Positions 25,485 through 33,786 of a stretch of 64,000 nucleotides of DNA are shown piece after piece; within the stretch, counting starts at the first letter, position 1, and each line of letters begins with the position of its first letter. Both the position numbers and the translations under genes were made by a program. The stretch is taken from assembly GCA_900470805.1 (NCBI GenBank), contig UCCA01000021.1:180936-244935 (forward strand), read 5' to 3'. The DNA comes from Hyphomicrobiales bacterium (lineage in GTDB: Bacteria > Pseudomonadota > Alphaproteobacteria > Rhizobiales > Rhizobiaceae). Under the pieces are notes generated by a model that did not search any database, had not been told where the DNA came from, and was given only the letters and a program-made list of their open reading frames with translations.

Positions 25485-25825
25485 TGGGTAAGATTACAGA
25501 GAACGGCGTCGAGCGCGCTGAGACACCTGCAGAAGAGGCGTCGCGCTTGGCTCTATTTGCCAGCTTCGAACCTAGCAGCCCCTTTCTTCCGCTCGACCCA
25601 GCGCCTTTCTGGCTAGGTGCCTTACGCCTCCTACAGCTCACGCAAGAGGACGTTCTTAACGCCATTCCCGAAGGCGAGGAGCGCGAAGAGGCAAGGATCG
25701 CCATACGCGACCGGCACACATACCTGCGACACGACCCGATGGTCGATGACCTCGCAGTCAAGAATAGCATTCCTCCTGAGCAAATGGACAGCCTTTGGCT
25801 CTACGTTCAGGAGAACTTTAAGTAG
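25484..25825 (+). CDS. Putative fibre chaperone/assembly protein (113 aa)
   Basis: ATG overlaps the fibre-like gene's stop. An acidic helical protein with FWLGALRLLQLTQEDVLNAI and DHP-like RHDPMVDDLAVKNSIPPEQM. Phage fibre genes are often followed by a small chaperone of this size and character, so the assignment is by position and architecture. No family match is claimed. Confidence 0.45.
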   Translation: MGKITENGVERAETPAEEASRLALFASFEPSSPFLPLDPAPFWLGALRLLQLTQEDVLNAIPEGEEREEARIAIRDRHTYLRHDPMVDDLAVKNSIPPEQMDSLWLYVQENFK

Positions 25826-25974
25826 GCGACGGGTGATCCCGTGTGAACCGCCACTAAAAGCTGGAGGGTGAAAGCCCCCTCCAACCCATTGATGAATAAG
25901 GCAAAGCGACTTCCGCAGACGGGCAATACGCCACGTCGTTGCCCGAAAATATTCATTAATGGAGAAGCCTCACA
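25826..25974 (+). promoter_or_regulatory. Structured 5' leader of the capsid gene
   Basis: The 149 bases contain nested stems: ACGGG/CCCGT within GGCG/CGCC (25828-25855), GGAGGG/CCCTCC (about 25863-25882), GGGCAA/TTGCCC (about 25921-25949), and an outer stem ATTGATGAATA with TATTCATTAAT (about 25888-25963) just before the GGAG ribosome site. T7 also places a processing site and strong promoter before gene 10. Likely roles are mRNA processing, stabilisation or translational control of the most abundant virion protein. Confidence 0.5.
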
Positions 25975-26910
25975 ATGGCTGACAATACCCCGACTCGTCT
26001 TGGTCAGATCAACAACACTGGCCTGTCGGACGCCCTGTTCCTCAAGGTCTTCGCCGAAGTCCTCGGAGCATTCCGCAAGACCACGCAGTTCATGGGTCGT
26101 TCCTACGTCCGTGAAATCGACAGCGGCAAGTCCGCACAGTTCCCGCTGATCGGCCGCGCCGTCTCCAGCTACCATACTCCTGGTGCTGAAATCACGGGTC
26201 AGGCGATCCCGCAGAACGAGAAGATCATCACCCTCGACGGTCTGCTCATCTCTCCGGTATCCATCGCCGACATCGACGAAGCAATGAACCATTACGACGT
26301 CCGTCGTGAATTCACTGCCGCTCTCGGTGAAGCCCTCGCTCAGACCTTCGACATGAACGTCGCCCGTACGGTCATTCAGGCCGCTCGTGCTTCCGGCTGG
26401 CACGCATCCATGCCTGGCGGTACGGCGATCGAAGCCGCTACCATGAAGACTGACGCAGCTGTTCTGGCCGCTTCGATCTTCCAGGCCAACGTCGCCCTCG
26501 ACGAGAACTTCGTCCCTGAGACGGATCGCTATGCCTACGTCAAGCCGCTGCAGTACGCTCTGCTCTCGCAGAACCAGAACCTGCAGAACTCGATGGTCGG
26601 CGGTGCAGGGATGTACCTCGACGGTAAGATCCCGCACATCGGTGCCTCGGCTCTCGTGAAGTCCACGAACCTGCCGATCGCCTCGGTTACCGGCACGTAC
26701 AACAACAAGTACGATATCCTCGCCGCAACCACGGCTGGCCTTGTGACCCACCGCAACTCGGTCGGCACGCTCAAGTTGATGGACATCCAGTTGCAATCGG
26801 AATACAGCGTCCGCCGCCAGTCCACCCTGATGGTTTCCCGTATGGCCGTTGGTCACGGTGTTCTCCGTCCGGAAGCTGCGGTCGAGCTGCGTACCGGCGC
26901 TCCTGCCTAA
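25975..26910 (+). CDS. Major capsid protein (T7 gp10A-like)
   Basis: 311 aa, against 345 in T7. The N-terminal FLKVFAEVLGAFRKTTQFMG followed by REIDSGKSAQFPLIGRAVSS is the recognised start of T7-like capsid proteins (HK97 fold), and LDGLLISPVSIADIDEAMNH follows. A GGAG ribosome site lies nine bases upstream after a structured leader, and a strong terminator follows, as after T7 gene 10. No frameshifted longer form is evident. Confidence 0.95.
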   Translation: MADNTPTRLGQINNTGLSDALFLKVFAEVLGAFRKTTQFMGRSYVREIDSGKSAQFPLIGRAVSSYHTPGAEITGQAIPQNEKIITLDGLLISPVSIADIDEAMNHYDVRREFTAALGEALAQTFDMNVARTVIQAARASGWHASMPGGTAIEAATMKTDAAVLAASIFQANVALDENFVPETDRYAYVKPLQYALLSQNQNLQNSMVGGAGMYLDGKIPHIGASALVKSTNLPIASVTGTYNNKYDILAATTAGLVTHRNSVGTLKLMDIQLQSEYSVRRQSTLMVSRMAVGHGVLRPEAAVELRTGAPA

Positions 26911-26917
26911 TACAATC

Positions 26918-26952
26918 GCAGACCCTGAGAGAAATCTTGGGGTCTGCTTTTT
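26918..26952 (+). terminator. Terminator after the capsid gene (T-phi analogue)
   Basis: GCAGACCC, a loop of about 13 nt and GGGGTCTGC, followed by TTTTTCTTCT. It occupies the same place as the T7 polymerase terminator T-phi, directly after the capsid gene, and should trim late transcription downstream. Confidence 0.85.
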
Positions 26953-26953
26953 C

Positions 26954-26979
26954 TTCTCACTATCTTGACTGAAAATGAA
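26954..26979 (+). promoter_or_regulatory. CTCTCACT-type element after the capsid terminator
   Basis: TTCTCACTATCTTGACTGAA, then AATGAA, overlaps the T-run of the terminator and runs to the HNH start. It is in the right place to restart transcription of the tail genes. Confidence 0.4.
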
Positions 26980-27402
26980 ATGCACGACCGCGTGGAATAC
27001 CAGCGGGCGAGAATGAGCGATCCTGCGATCCGAGCCCGTCAAAGTGAATACCAGCGCCAACGCCGCGCTAACGACTGGCGTAAACCTCTTTTAGATCAGG
27101 CAAGAGCGCGAGCTAAACGCGACGGCCTCGACTTCAACATTACACTCGACGACATCGTCATTCCAACGCACTGCCCTGTGCTTGGCATTGAGCTGCGTAG
27201 GGACGGCGGGAAGAACCGCGACTGGTCCCCGTCACTCGACAAAATAATCCCTGCCTTTGGATACGTCCGAGGAAACGTGCAGGTCATCAGCAATAGAGCC
27301 AACCGCTTCAAGTCCAACGCAACGCTGGACGAAGTGCGTCTGCTGCTCGCCCACATGGAGAAGCTACATGGCTCTGGTCACAGTCGAGTCACTACCCACT
27401 AA
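26980..27402 (+). CDS. Free-standing HNH-type homing endonuclease
   Basis: 140 aa from the ATG at 26980 (a TTG at 26965 is an alternative). The C-terminal half has the phage endonuclease pattern PTHCPVLGIELRR, then WSPSLDKIIPAFGYVRGNVQ, then VISNRANRFKSNAT, seen in intron-less mobile HNH/EndoVII-like nucleases. It lies between capsid and tail tubular A genes, overlapping the latter by 35 bases, where T7 has no gene. It probably cuts related phage genomes lacking it and spreads by homing. Confidence 0.8.
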   Translation: MHDRVEYQRARMSDPAIRARQSEYQRQRRANDWRKPLLDQARARAKRDGLDFNITLDDIVIPTHCPVLGIELRRDGGKNRDWSPSLDKIIPAFGYVRGNVQVISNRANRFKSNATLDEVRLLLAHMEKLHGSGHSRVTTH

Positions 27403-28021
27403 CACCCTCGAAGCGGTGAACCTTTGCCTTCGATATATGCGTGAACCGCCCATCGACGACCTAGCGCTGGTCAATACGTCCTTCCCTGTCGAGAAGGCGT
27501 ACCGCGCAGTCATTCAGATGACGCGTTCAATCCAGCGTCGTGACTACAGCTTCAATATCTTTAAGCAGAAGCTTACGGCCGTGCTCGATTCCACGAGCGG
27601 CGAGTACCGCATGAAGACCGATCCTCGCGCTACGAAGGTCCAGCTCGATCCGGAAGCCTCAGGCTCGATCGGATGGCCAGCCAAACGCGCCATGCTGCAG
27701 GGCTATCCGACAGCTGACGGCAAGGCTTACGAGCAGTTCGTGGTCCCTGTCGATACCGGCATCCTATCGCGGGACTGGAAGTCTGCCGTCTCGATCGATC
27801 TTCTGGTCACCATCACGCTCCCGTTCGATGCACTGCCTGAGGCAGCTAAAGCTGTGACAGCTCTCGAAGCTGCAGCTCTCTGCGGTGAAGACGCGGGCGA
27901 GGGGATTGAGAACTCTCCCTTCCACACACTCGCTCTCCAAGAAGCCCAAGCGGACCTCATGAACTATGACCTCACGATCGCGCCTTGCAACTTCTATTCC
28001 ACACTCCCTAATCAACGGTGA
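27368..28021 (+). CDS. Tail tubular protein A (T7 gp11-like)
   Basis: 217 aa, against 196 in T7. Starts MALVTVESLPTNTLEAVNLC; the ATG lies inside the HNH gene. The family features AVNLCLRYMREPPIDDL and the C-terminal LQEAQADLMNYDLTIAPCNF are present. It forms the adaptor ring below the portal. The long upstream frame is a shadow of the HNH gene. Tail tubular B follows after three bases. Confidence 0.88.
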   Translation: MALVTVESLPTNTLEAVNLCLRYMREPPIDDLALVNTSFPVEKAYRAVIQMTRSIQRRDYSFNIFKQKLTAVLDSTSGEYRMKTDPRATKVQLDPEASGSIGWPAKRAMLQGYPTADGKAYEQFVVPVDTGILSRDWKSAVSIDLLVTITLPFDALPEAAKAVTALEAAALCGEDAGEGIENSPFHTLALQEAQADLMNYDLTIAPCNFYSTLPNQR

Positions 28022-28024
28022 TGC

Positions 28025-30604
28025 ATGGCCAAGCAGCGTAAGTCTCCCTCTCAGACCATCGAATATCCCGTGTCATCCGTATCCAATGGCGTCTCTCAAC
28101 AGGCACCAACGCTACGTCTTCCAAACCAGGTACAGGAAGCCCTCAACATTCGCTCGACTGTTCTCGGTGGTGTTGGTCCTCGTAACGGCAGCGTGCACCG
28201 TGGCCGCTACGCTCTGAACGATACGGACATCACCAATGCGATGCGGTATCAGTTCGACCGGGGCGAAGACGGGAAGTACACAGGCATTGCAACCAAGCAG
28301 GGTCTCCGGATCTTCAACACGGAAACCTACGAAGAGGCGACCGTAAGCTATCCGAACGGCAAGGCTTTCTTCGACACGATCGTCAATCCTAAGGCCGACC
28401 TATCGTTTGTCTCAGCGGGTAACTACATGTTCCTCGCAAACGCACGGACGACAGTCGCGCTTAATGCCAGCGTTGTGACAGCTCCAGAGCTGAACGAAGC
28501 TTTCATCTTCGCCAAGGCGTCGAGCTATGACCAGCGCGTGTCGGTGTATCTAACGAACAACGTGACTAACGTGGTCTCGACGTGGGTTCTCGACGCTCCC
28601 AAGACAGCTGGCGCTATCGCCGTGGCATTGAATAACACCTATGTTGCAGCCGCCATTCAGTACACGATGGTCAACAACGCAACGCAGCCTTTCGCGCAGC
28701 AAGGCGTCTCGGCTGCTAACCAGTCGTGGGTTATGATCTCAGGCACTGGCACAGCAGCCGCAGCTGGCTACACGGTGACCGTCCTCAAGAACATCGTCAG
28801 GGTTACCCGCACAGACGGCGCTGACTTCTCCCTCAGAGTTGACGATGCGTCCGGCATTGGGAACAACGTCGCGGCTATCCAGAAGGTCGTCAAAGGCGTC
28901 TCCGATCTGCCAGCCTTGTTCTATCCTAGCGCCATCGTCAGGATCGCAGGTGCAGCCAACGATACGACCCTCGACTATTGGGTCCAGTATCTGGAGCGCA
29001 CGGAAGACGGTAAGTCAGCGTCAGGCTATTGGAAGGAAGTTCCAGCGCCCAACACGATGACGACGCTCGACCCGAACACCATGCCATGGGGCCTAACGTT
29101 GACCTCAAGGAACGTCTTCGTCTTCGACAAGATCACATGGGACACGCGCATCTGCGGCAGTGAGAAGACCCTTCCGCCTCCGAGTTTCATCGGATCGAGC
29201 ATCAGGGGTCTCTGCTTCACCCGCGCTAGGCTCGGCCTTGTGATGCCTGATGGTATCGTGACGTCGCGGTCGGACGACAATCCGTTCAGCTTCTGGAGGC
29301 AGTCGTCCACACAGCAGCTCGACACAGATCCGATCGACCTGATCAACGGGACCGAGGACGTGGTCGATATCCACTCCGTCTGCTTGGTCGGGCAAGATCC
29401 AGTCATGTTCTCGTCGAAGCGACAGCTTGCGCTGCTCGCACCTCAGGGCAACTCCCTGTCGCCGAACTCCGCAGAACTCATGGCCGTCTCGGCATTCCAA
29501 ACGCCTGGCGGATCGGCAACTCCTATCGCTTACGGTACGTCAGCTTTCTTCGCGTCTCCCGGCTCTTCCTTCACAGGCATTGAGCAGTACGGTCTAAACA
29601 CCGACAGCAACCGGCCGACAGGGGACAGCAACCCCGTGACCGACCACGTCCCGGCCTACATCCCGGCCAAGGTCTGGCAGTTCTCGGAATGCTCCTCGGA
29701 GAACCTATTGTTCGTGGTCGCTGGCGATACTCGCAATCAGATCTTCACCTACCAGTTCCTTGATACGTCCGACCAAGGGCGTGTCCAGTCTGCGTGGTCG
29801 AAGTGGTTCTTTGATGCAGGTTGCTCGATCCTCAGCCTCGCGATCTTCAACAAGATGGCGACCATGCTGATAGCTCGAAGCGATGCGCTCTACCTTGAGC
29901 AGATGGACCTCGCGTCCGATCGGCTGGTAGGGGCGAACGCAGAGGACACAGTGCTGGACCGACAGTCCGTCCCCACGATCATCTACGATGCGACTGACGG
30001 CTGGACCTTCATCCAGTGCGGATGGCCCATTACCAAGGCCAACTCTGACGGCTGGTATGTGGTCACCAAGAACGCTGACGGAACGCTCCTCGACGTCCAC
30101 GATTGCGCCTACCGAAACGACACGTACATGAAGGTCAACCTCGATCTTCGCGGAAAGACCTTTGTCTTCGGCCGAGCCCCACGCTGTTACCTTGAGCTGT
30201 CCGAACCTGTGGCCCGTCCGCCTGGCTCTGACAATGCGATCTACAACGACGTAACGCTCAAGAAGATCGGTCCAGTATTTGGCCAGTCCTCAGGCTGCGT
30301 AATGCGGATCGGATACAAGTCCAGACGCTCATACGCAAAGCTGCTGCAGGTCGGCCAGTCCCTGCGATGGGATGGCGTGGAAGAGAATGAGATGATCAAT
30401 CCAAGACCTCTCACTCCCGCAAGTGGAGAGTATATCTATATCTTCCAGTCGCAGCAAGAAGACAGCGCTCCTCGACGGTTCGTCACGGCCTCAGGCCGGT
30501 CCAACGACATCCTGATCGCCTTCGAGAACAATGGCCCGAGATCGTTCAAGGTCGTCGGCGCAGTATACATCCTGTCGGTAACGCCTCGGCATACCGGCCT
30601 CTAA
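28025..30604 (+). CDS. Tail tubular protein B (T7 gp12-like nozzle)
   Basis: 859 aa, against 794 in T7. The N-terminus SVSNGVSQQAPTLRLPNQVQ, then EALNIRSTVLGGVGPRNGS, is the standard start of T7-like nozzle proteins, which form a hexameric beta-propeller tube. Conserved internal stretches include GLVMPDGIVTSRSDDNPFSF. It lies between gp11 and the gp13-like gene as in T7. Confidence 0.92.
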   Translation: MAKQRKSPSQTIEYPVSSVSNGVSQQAPTLRLPNQVQEALNIRSTVLGGVGPRNGSVHRGRYALNDTDITNAMRYQFDRGEDGKYTGIATKQGLRIFNTETYEEATVSYPNGKAFFDTIVNPKADLSFVSAGNYMFLANARTTVALNASVVTAPELNEAFIFAKASSYDQRVSVYLTNNVTNVVSTWVLDAPKTAGAIAVALNNTYVAAAIQYTMVNNATQPFAQQGVSAANQSWVMISGTGTAAAAGYTVTVLKNIVRVTRTDGADFSLRVDDASGIGNNVAAIQKVVKGVSDLPALFYPSAIVRIAGAANDTTLDYWVQYLERTEDGKSASGYWKEVPAPNTMTTLDPNTMPWGLTLTSRNVFVFDKITWDTRICGSEKTLPPPSFIGSSIRGLCFTRARLGLVMPDGIVTSRSDDNPFSFWRQSSTQQLDTDPIDLINGTEDVVDIHSVCLVGQDPVMFSSKRQLALLAPQGNSLSPNSAELMAVSAFQTPGGSATPIAYGTSAFFASPGSSFTGIEQYGLNTDSNRPTGDSNPVTDHVPAYIPAKVWQFSECSSENLLFVVAGDTRNQIFTYQFLDTSDQGRVQSAWSKWFFDAGCSILSLAIFNKMATMLIARSDALYLEQMDLASDRLVGANAEDTVLDRQSVPTIIYDATDGWTFIQCGWPITKANSDGWYVVTKNADGTLLDVHDCAYRNDTYMKVNLDLRGKTFVFGRAPRCYLELSEPVARPPGSDNAIYNDVTLKKIGPVFGQSSGCVMRIGYKSRRSYAKLLQVGQSLRWDGVEENEMINPRPLTPASGEYIYIFQSQQEDSAPRRFVTASGRSNDILIAFENNGPRSFKVVGAVYILSVTPRHTGL

Positions 30605-30617
30605 GAAAGTCAGCCTC

Positions 30618-31064
30618 ATGCTAATACGTAACGCAACCCTTGCTGATTGCGAGGAACTTGTCTCTTCGTTGCGTGAGGCTGACCTTAGGGAACTACACAC
30701 GCTTCATCCCGACGCGTGTCCTAAGGCTATCCTAGCGCAGTCGCTCGGCATGTCCGCATACGCCTTTGCTGCTCAGTCATCTTCGGGGATTGTTTGCATA
30801 GGGGGCGTAGCGCCTCGCGGAGACGGGTCAGGCTCGGTCTGGCTCCTCGGTTCGGACCTAATGCAGAACCATAGGATAGCCTTAGGACGCATGTCGCCAG
30901 CTTGCATCGACCTGATGCACCGCGACTACCGGCTCATTCACAACGTCGTGGACAGCCGTAACACCCTTCACCTGAACTGGCTTCGCTGGTGCGGCTTCAA
31001 GAGATTGGAGACACGCGCGATCAACGGTGTCGAGTTCATCGCTCACTACCATTTTAAGGACTAG
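30618..31064 (+). CDS. T7 gp13-like protein with GNAT-type fold
   Basis: 148 aa, against 138 in T7. MLIRNATLADCEELVSSLRE opens like acetyltransferase-fold proteins, and the C-terminal HLNWLRWCGFKRLETRAING matches the NxxHIRFLKTIGAVF region of gp13. In T7 this protein aids morphogenesis and internal core assembly. An enzymatic acetyltransferase role is not implied by sequence. The order gp12, gp13, gp14 is preserved. Confidence 0.75.
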   Translation: MLIRNATLADCEELVSSLREADLRELHTLHPDACPKAILAQSLGMSAYAFAAQSSSGIVCIGGVAPRGDGSGSVWLLGSDLMQNHRIALGRMSPACIDLMHRDYRLIHNVVDSRNTLHLNWLRWCGFKRLETRAINGVEFIAHYHFKD

Positions 31065-31067
31065 CTA

Positions 31068-31607
31068 ATGTGCGACCCTATTACGATGGGCGTTGTCTCT
31101 GCTGGTCTCGGCGTAGCGCAAGCAGTCGGCGGCTTTATGCAAGCTGGCCAAGAGGCAGCTAACCAGACCGCATACTACAATCAGAACAAGTCCAACGCCC
31201 AAGCGGCGTTCAGCTCCGAGCAGGACACTCTACAGCAGCGTCAGGTCCAAGAGCAGAAGGCTGAGGCCGAACGCTCCTACGACATGAACCAAGAGTACGT
31301 CAAAGCTCGCGAGTCAATGGAGAACGATGCAGCGCAGACAGGCGCGGCTGGTCTCTCGATCGAGGGCCTTATGGGTGACCTAGATCAGCAAGAGGCGCAG
31401 CGTCAGGCTCGCTCCGATCAGAACCTCGAATGGACCTTGGAAGAGCTACAGGCCAACAAGGAAGCCTCAGGCGATACCTACGTCAGCCGTGTCGATAGCG
31501 TCCAGAAGGGCGTCAAGCCGAGCTTTGGCAACCTGGCGATCGGCATTGTCGGTGCCGGTATGCAGGGCATGAACACCTATCAATCCTTGAAGGCGAAGAA
31601 CAAGTAA
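31068..31607 (+). CDS. Internal virion protein B (T7 gp14-like)
   Basis: 179 aa, against 196 in T7. Begins MCDPITMGVVSAGLGVAQAV, a Cys followed by an amphipathic Gly/Ala helix as in gp14, then long Gln/Glu-rich helices (ERSYDMNQEYVKARESMEND). In T7 gp14 is ejected first and forms a pore in the outer membrane. Its stop overlaps the next start. Confidence 0.82.
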   Translation: MCDPITMGVVSAGLGVAQAVGGFMQAGQEAANQTAYYNQNKSNAQAAFSSEQDTLQQRQVQEQKAEAERSYDMNQEYVKARESMENDAAQTGAAGLSIEGLMGDLDQQEAQRQARSDQNLEWTLEELQANKEASGDTYVSRVDSVQKGVKPSFGNLAIGIVGAGMQGMNTYQSLKAKNK

Positions 31608-33778
31608 TGGCTATCGACGTAAAGAAGCTCCAAGGCGTCAACCTGCAGCCGCAGCGCCAGACGCCCAACACACCGATGGTCCAAGCCGCCAAGCCTCAGA
31701 CTCGCTCCTCCGTGGGCGAGTTCCTTGAGGGTTTGGGCAAGCTCAACCCGATGGTCACACAGCTGGCCATGAACCGGACGGAAGAACAGAACGACCCGCA
31801 GAAGCGTAAGGACGACCTTGCTCGAATCGAATTCCAAACGATGGGCAAGACTTCGGCCGACGTTCAGGGGATGGACCGGACAGGCATGAAAGAAAGCCAG
31901 CTCCGTGGTCTCGACTTCCGTCAGGGTTCTATCCGAGCGACCGAAGACCAGAAGCGCTTTCAGGAATGGTACGCCAAGCAGCCTCCCGGCTCCGTCGATA
32001 TCGATGCAGTCATGGGCCAGTACCGCGATGAGGTCGCCAAGTCCTTCGGCGGCAACACCTCAGCGGTGCGTGCGTGGACCGAGACGATGTCTCCATTCAT
32101 CCAGAACGCCCGTAACGGCAACATCGACAACGCCATTAAGGAACAGGTTCAGCAGCGGGACAATACGCTCCAGGCTGCATTCTCCTCGCAGTGGTCCGTC
32201 CTTGCGCAAGACCCAAAGCTCTCCCCTGCAGAACGCGTCCAGCAGATGCAGAAGATGGTCAATGAGAACCACGAGTTCATCGGAGCCGGAGCGAAGAACC
32301 AGCAAGTCCTCCTACAGCAGCTCGTAACGACCGCCTCACAGGCGGGCGATCCGGAACAGATCAAAGCCCTTGGCGAGATGGAGATCGGTGGAAACCGCAT
32401 CAGAGATCTCATGGGTCCGGTCTACCAGAACCAGCTGCTCAATGGCGAGAACGTCAAGACCAAGCACGATCAGGAAGCTTTCCAGCCCAAGCTCGTCGAA
32501 TGGCAGCTCAAGGCACAGCAGGGTCTCCTGACCGACAAGGAGCTGTTCGACATCGACGCCGAGGTAAAGAACGGCAACAAGATGATCACACGCGGGACTG
32601 CCGCCATGCTGATCGGATCGAACAGAGCCGCGCTTGTGGCCGAGCAGAAGGCCGCGCAGTCGGAGAGCAAGAAGCTGGCTAAGACCAACTTCCTCATGTC
32701 CAGCGAACCGGAGTTTGTTCAGCAAGCGATGGACGGAAACATTGAAGCTCTCCAGTCAAAGCCGTCGATCCTCTATCACGAAGACGGCACCTCGACCGAG
32801 ATCGGCTCGAAGGACAAGACCGACGCTGGCCTAGACGCTGCCGCAAAGCAGTACGGGCAGTTTGAGGTATCGAAGCTTCCGGCCGGAGCTACAGACCAGC
32901 AGAAAGCCGCAGCTTACGCTGATGCTGAAATGTCGGTCTACACCCGCAACGGTGTCCTACCGGAACCGCAGAAGCAGAGCGCTATTGCTCTCCTCAAGCG
33001 TAGCAATCCGGACATGGATATCACCGACGCAGACCGCGCAGGTGCTGGAGATGCCCTACGCATCCTCAAGATGGGCGATGGGCTGATCGATGAGTTCGCC
33101 AAGAGCGACAAGGATAAGTCCTTCCTCTACACGCTACAGGCGCTCACAGGCGTCATGCCGCTGGACGATGCTATCAGACAGGCCAGAACCTCACGGTCCA
33201 ACTTCGACAACCGCACTCCGCTGTCCGGCAAGGATCTGCAGGACACGACCGACAGCGTCATGGAGAAGCTTCGTGTCGACAAGGTCGGCGTCTTCTTCAA
33301 TGACAAGAGCGACGTGTCCAACGATATGACCGGCTTTGTGAAGAAGCAAATCCGCGTCCTCCAGAATGGCGAGCTGTCCGGCGATGCGCTGGTCGAGGCC
33401 ACGGCCAATCTCGTGAAGGCCAATTCGACCAAGTACAACGGCTTCCTGATCCCAACCAATGGTCTCCCGATCAACGATCCGAAGAAGCTGAACGGTATGC
33501 TCGACGTCGTCGGCGCTACCCTGACCGCTGATCCGAAATACAAAGACAAGGAAGTCACCTTCCTGCGTAACGGCATGGACACAACGTTCTCGCCTTACGT
33601 CATCCACAACGGGGTTCCGATCGCGATCCCCGGCGTGAAGCCCTACACCTTCAAGCAGCTGCAGAAGACGTACAACGAAGCCATCACGGCTGACCCGCAG
33701 AAGCGCCTCGATAAGAGCATTCAGCAGGAAGAGAAGAACCGTACGGCTCGCGAGATGCGAAACATGTCAATGCAATAA
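31607..33778 (+). CDS. Internal virion protein C (T7 gp15-like)
   Basis: 723 aa, against 747 in T7, largely helical and charged. Assigned mainly by size and order; RGLDFRQGSIRATEDQKRFQ and SVDIDAVMGQYRDEVAKSFG show the character of the family. In T7 gp15 forms part of the periplasmic channel for DNA ejection with gp16. It sits directly between gp14-like and gp16-like genes. Confidence 0.8.
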   Translation: MAIDVKKLQGVNLQPQRQTPNTPMVQAAKPQTRSSVGEFLEGLGKLNPMVTQLAMNRTEEQNDPQKRKDDLARIEFQTMGKTSADVQGMDRTGMKESQLRGLDFRQGSIRATEDQKRFQEWYAKQPPGSVDIDAVMGQYRDEVAKSFGGNTSAVRAWTETMSPFIQNARNGNIDNAIKEQVQQRDNTLQAAFSSQWSVLAQDPKLSPAERVQQMQKMVNENHEFIGAGAKNQQVLLQQLVTTASQAGDPEQIKALGEMEIGGNRIRDLMGPVYQNQLLNGENVKTKHDQEAFQPKLVEWQLKAQQGLLTDKELFDIDAEVKNGNKMITRGTAAMLIGSNRAALVAEQKAAQSESKKLAKTNFLMSSEPEFVQQAMDGNIEALQSKPSILYHEDGTSTEIGSKDKTDAGLDAAAKQYGQFEVSKLPAGATDQQKAAAYADAEMSVYTRNGVLPEPQKQSAIALLKRSNPDMDITDADRAGAGDALRILKMGDGLIDEFAKSDKDKSFLYTLQALTGVMPLDDAIRQARTSRSNFDNRTPLSGKDLQDTTDSVMEKLRVDKVGVFFNDKSDVSNDMTGFVKKQIRVLQNGELSGDALVEATANLVKANSTKYNGFLIPTNGLPINDPKKLNGMLDVVGATLTADPKYKDKEVTFLRNGMDTTFSPYVIHNGVPIAIPGVKPYTFKQLQKTYNEAITADPQKRLDKSIQQEEKNRTAREMRNMSMQ

Positions 33779-33786
33779 GGAAACCT

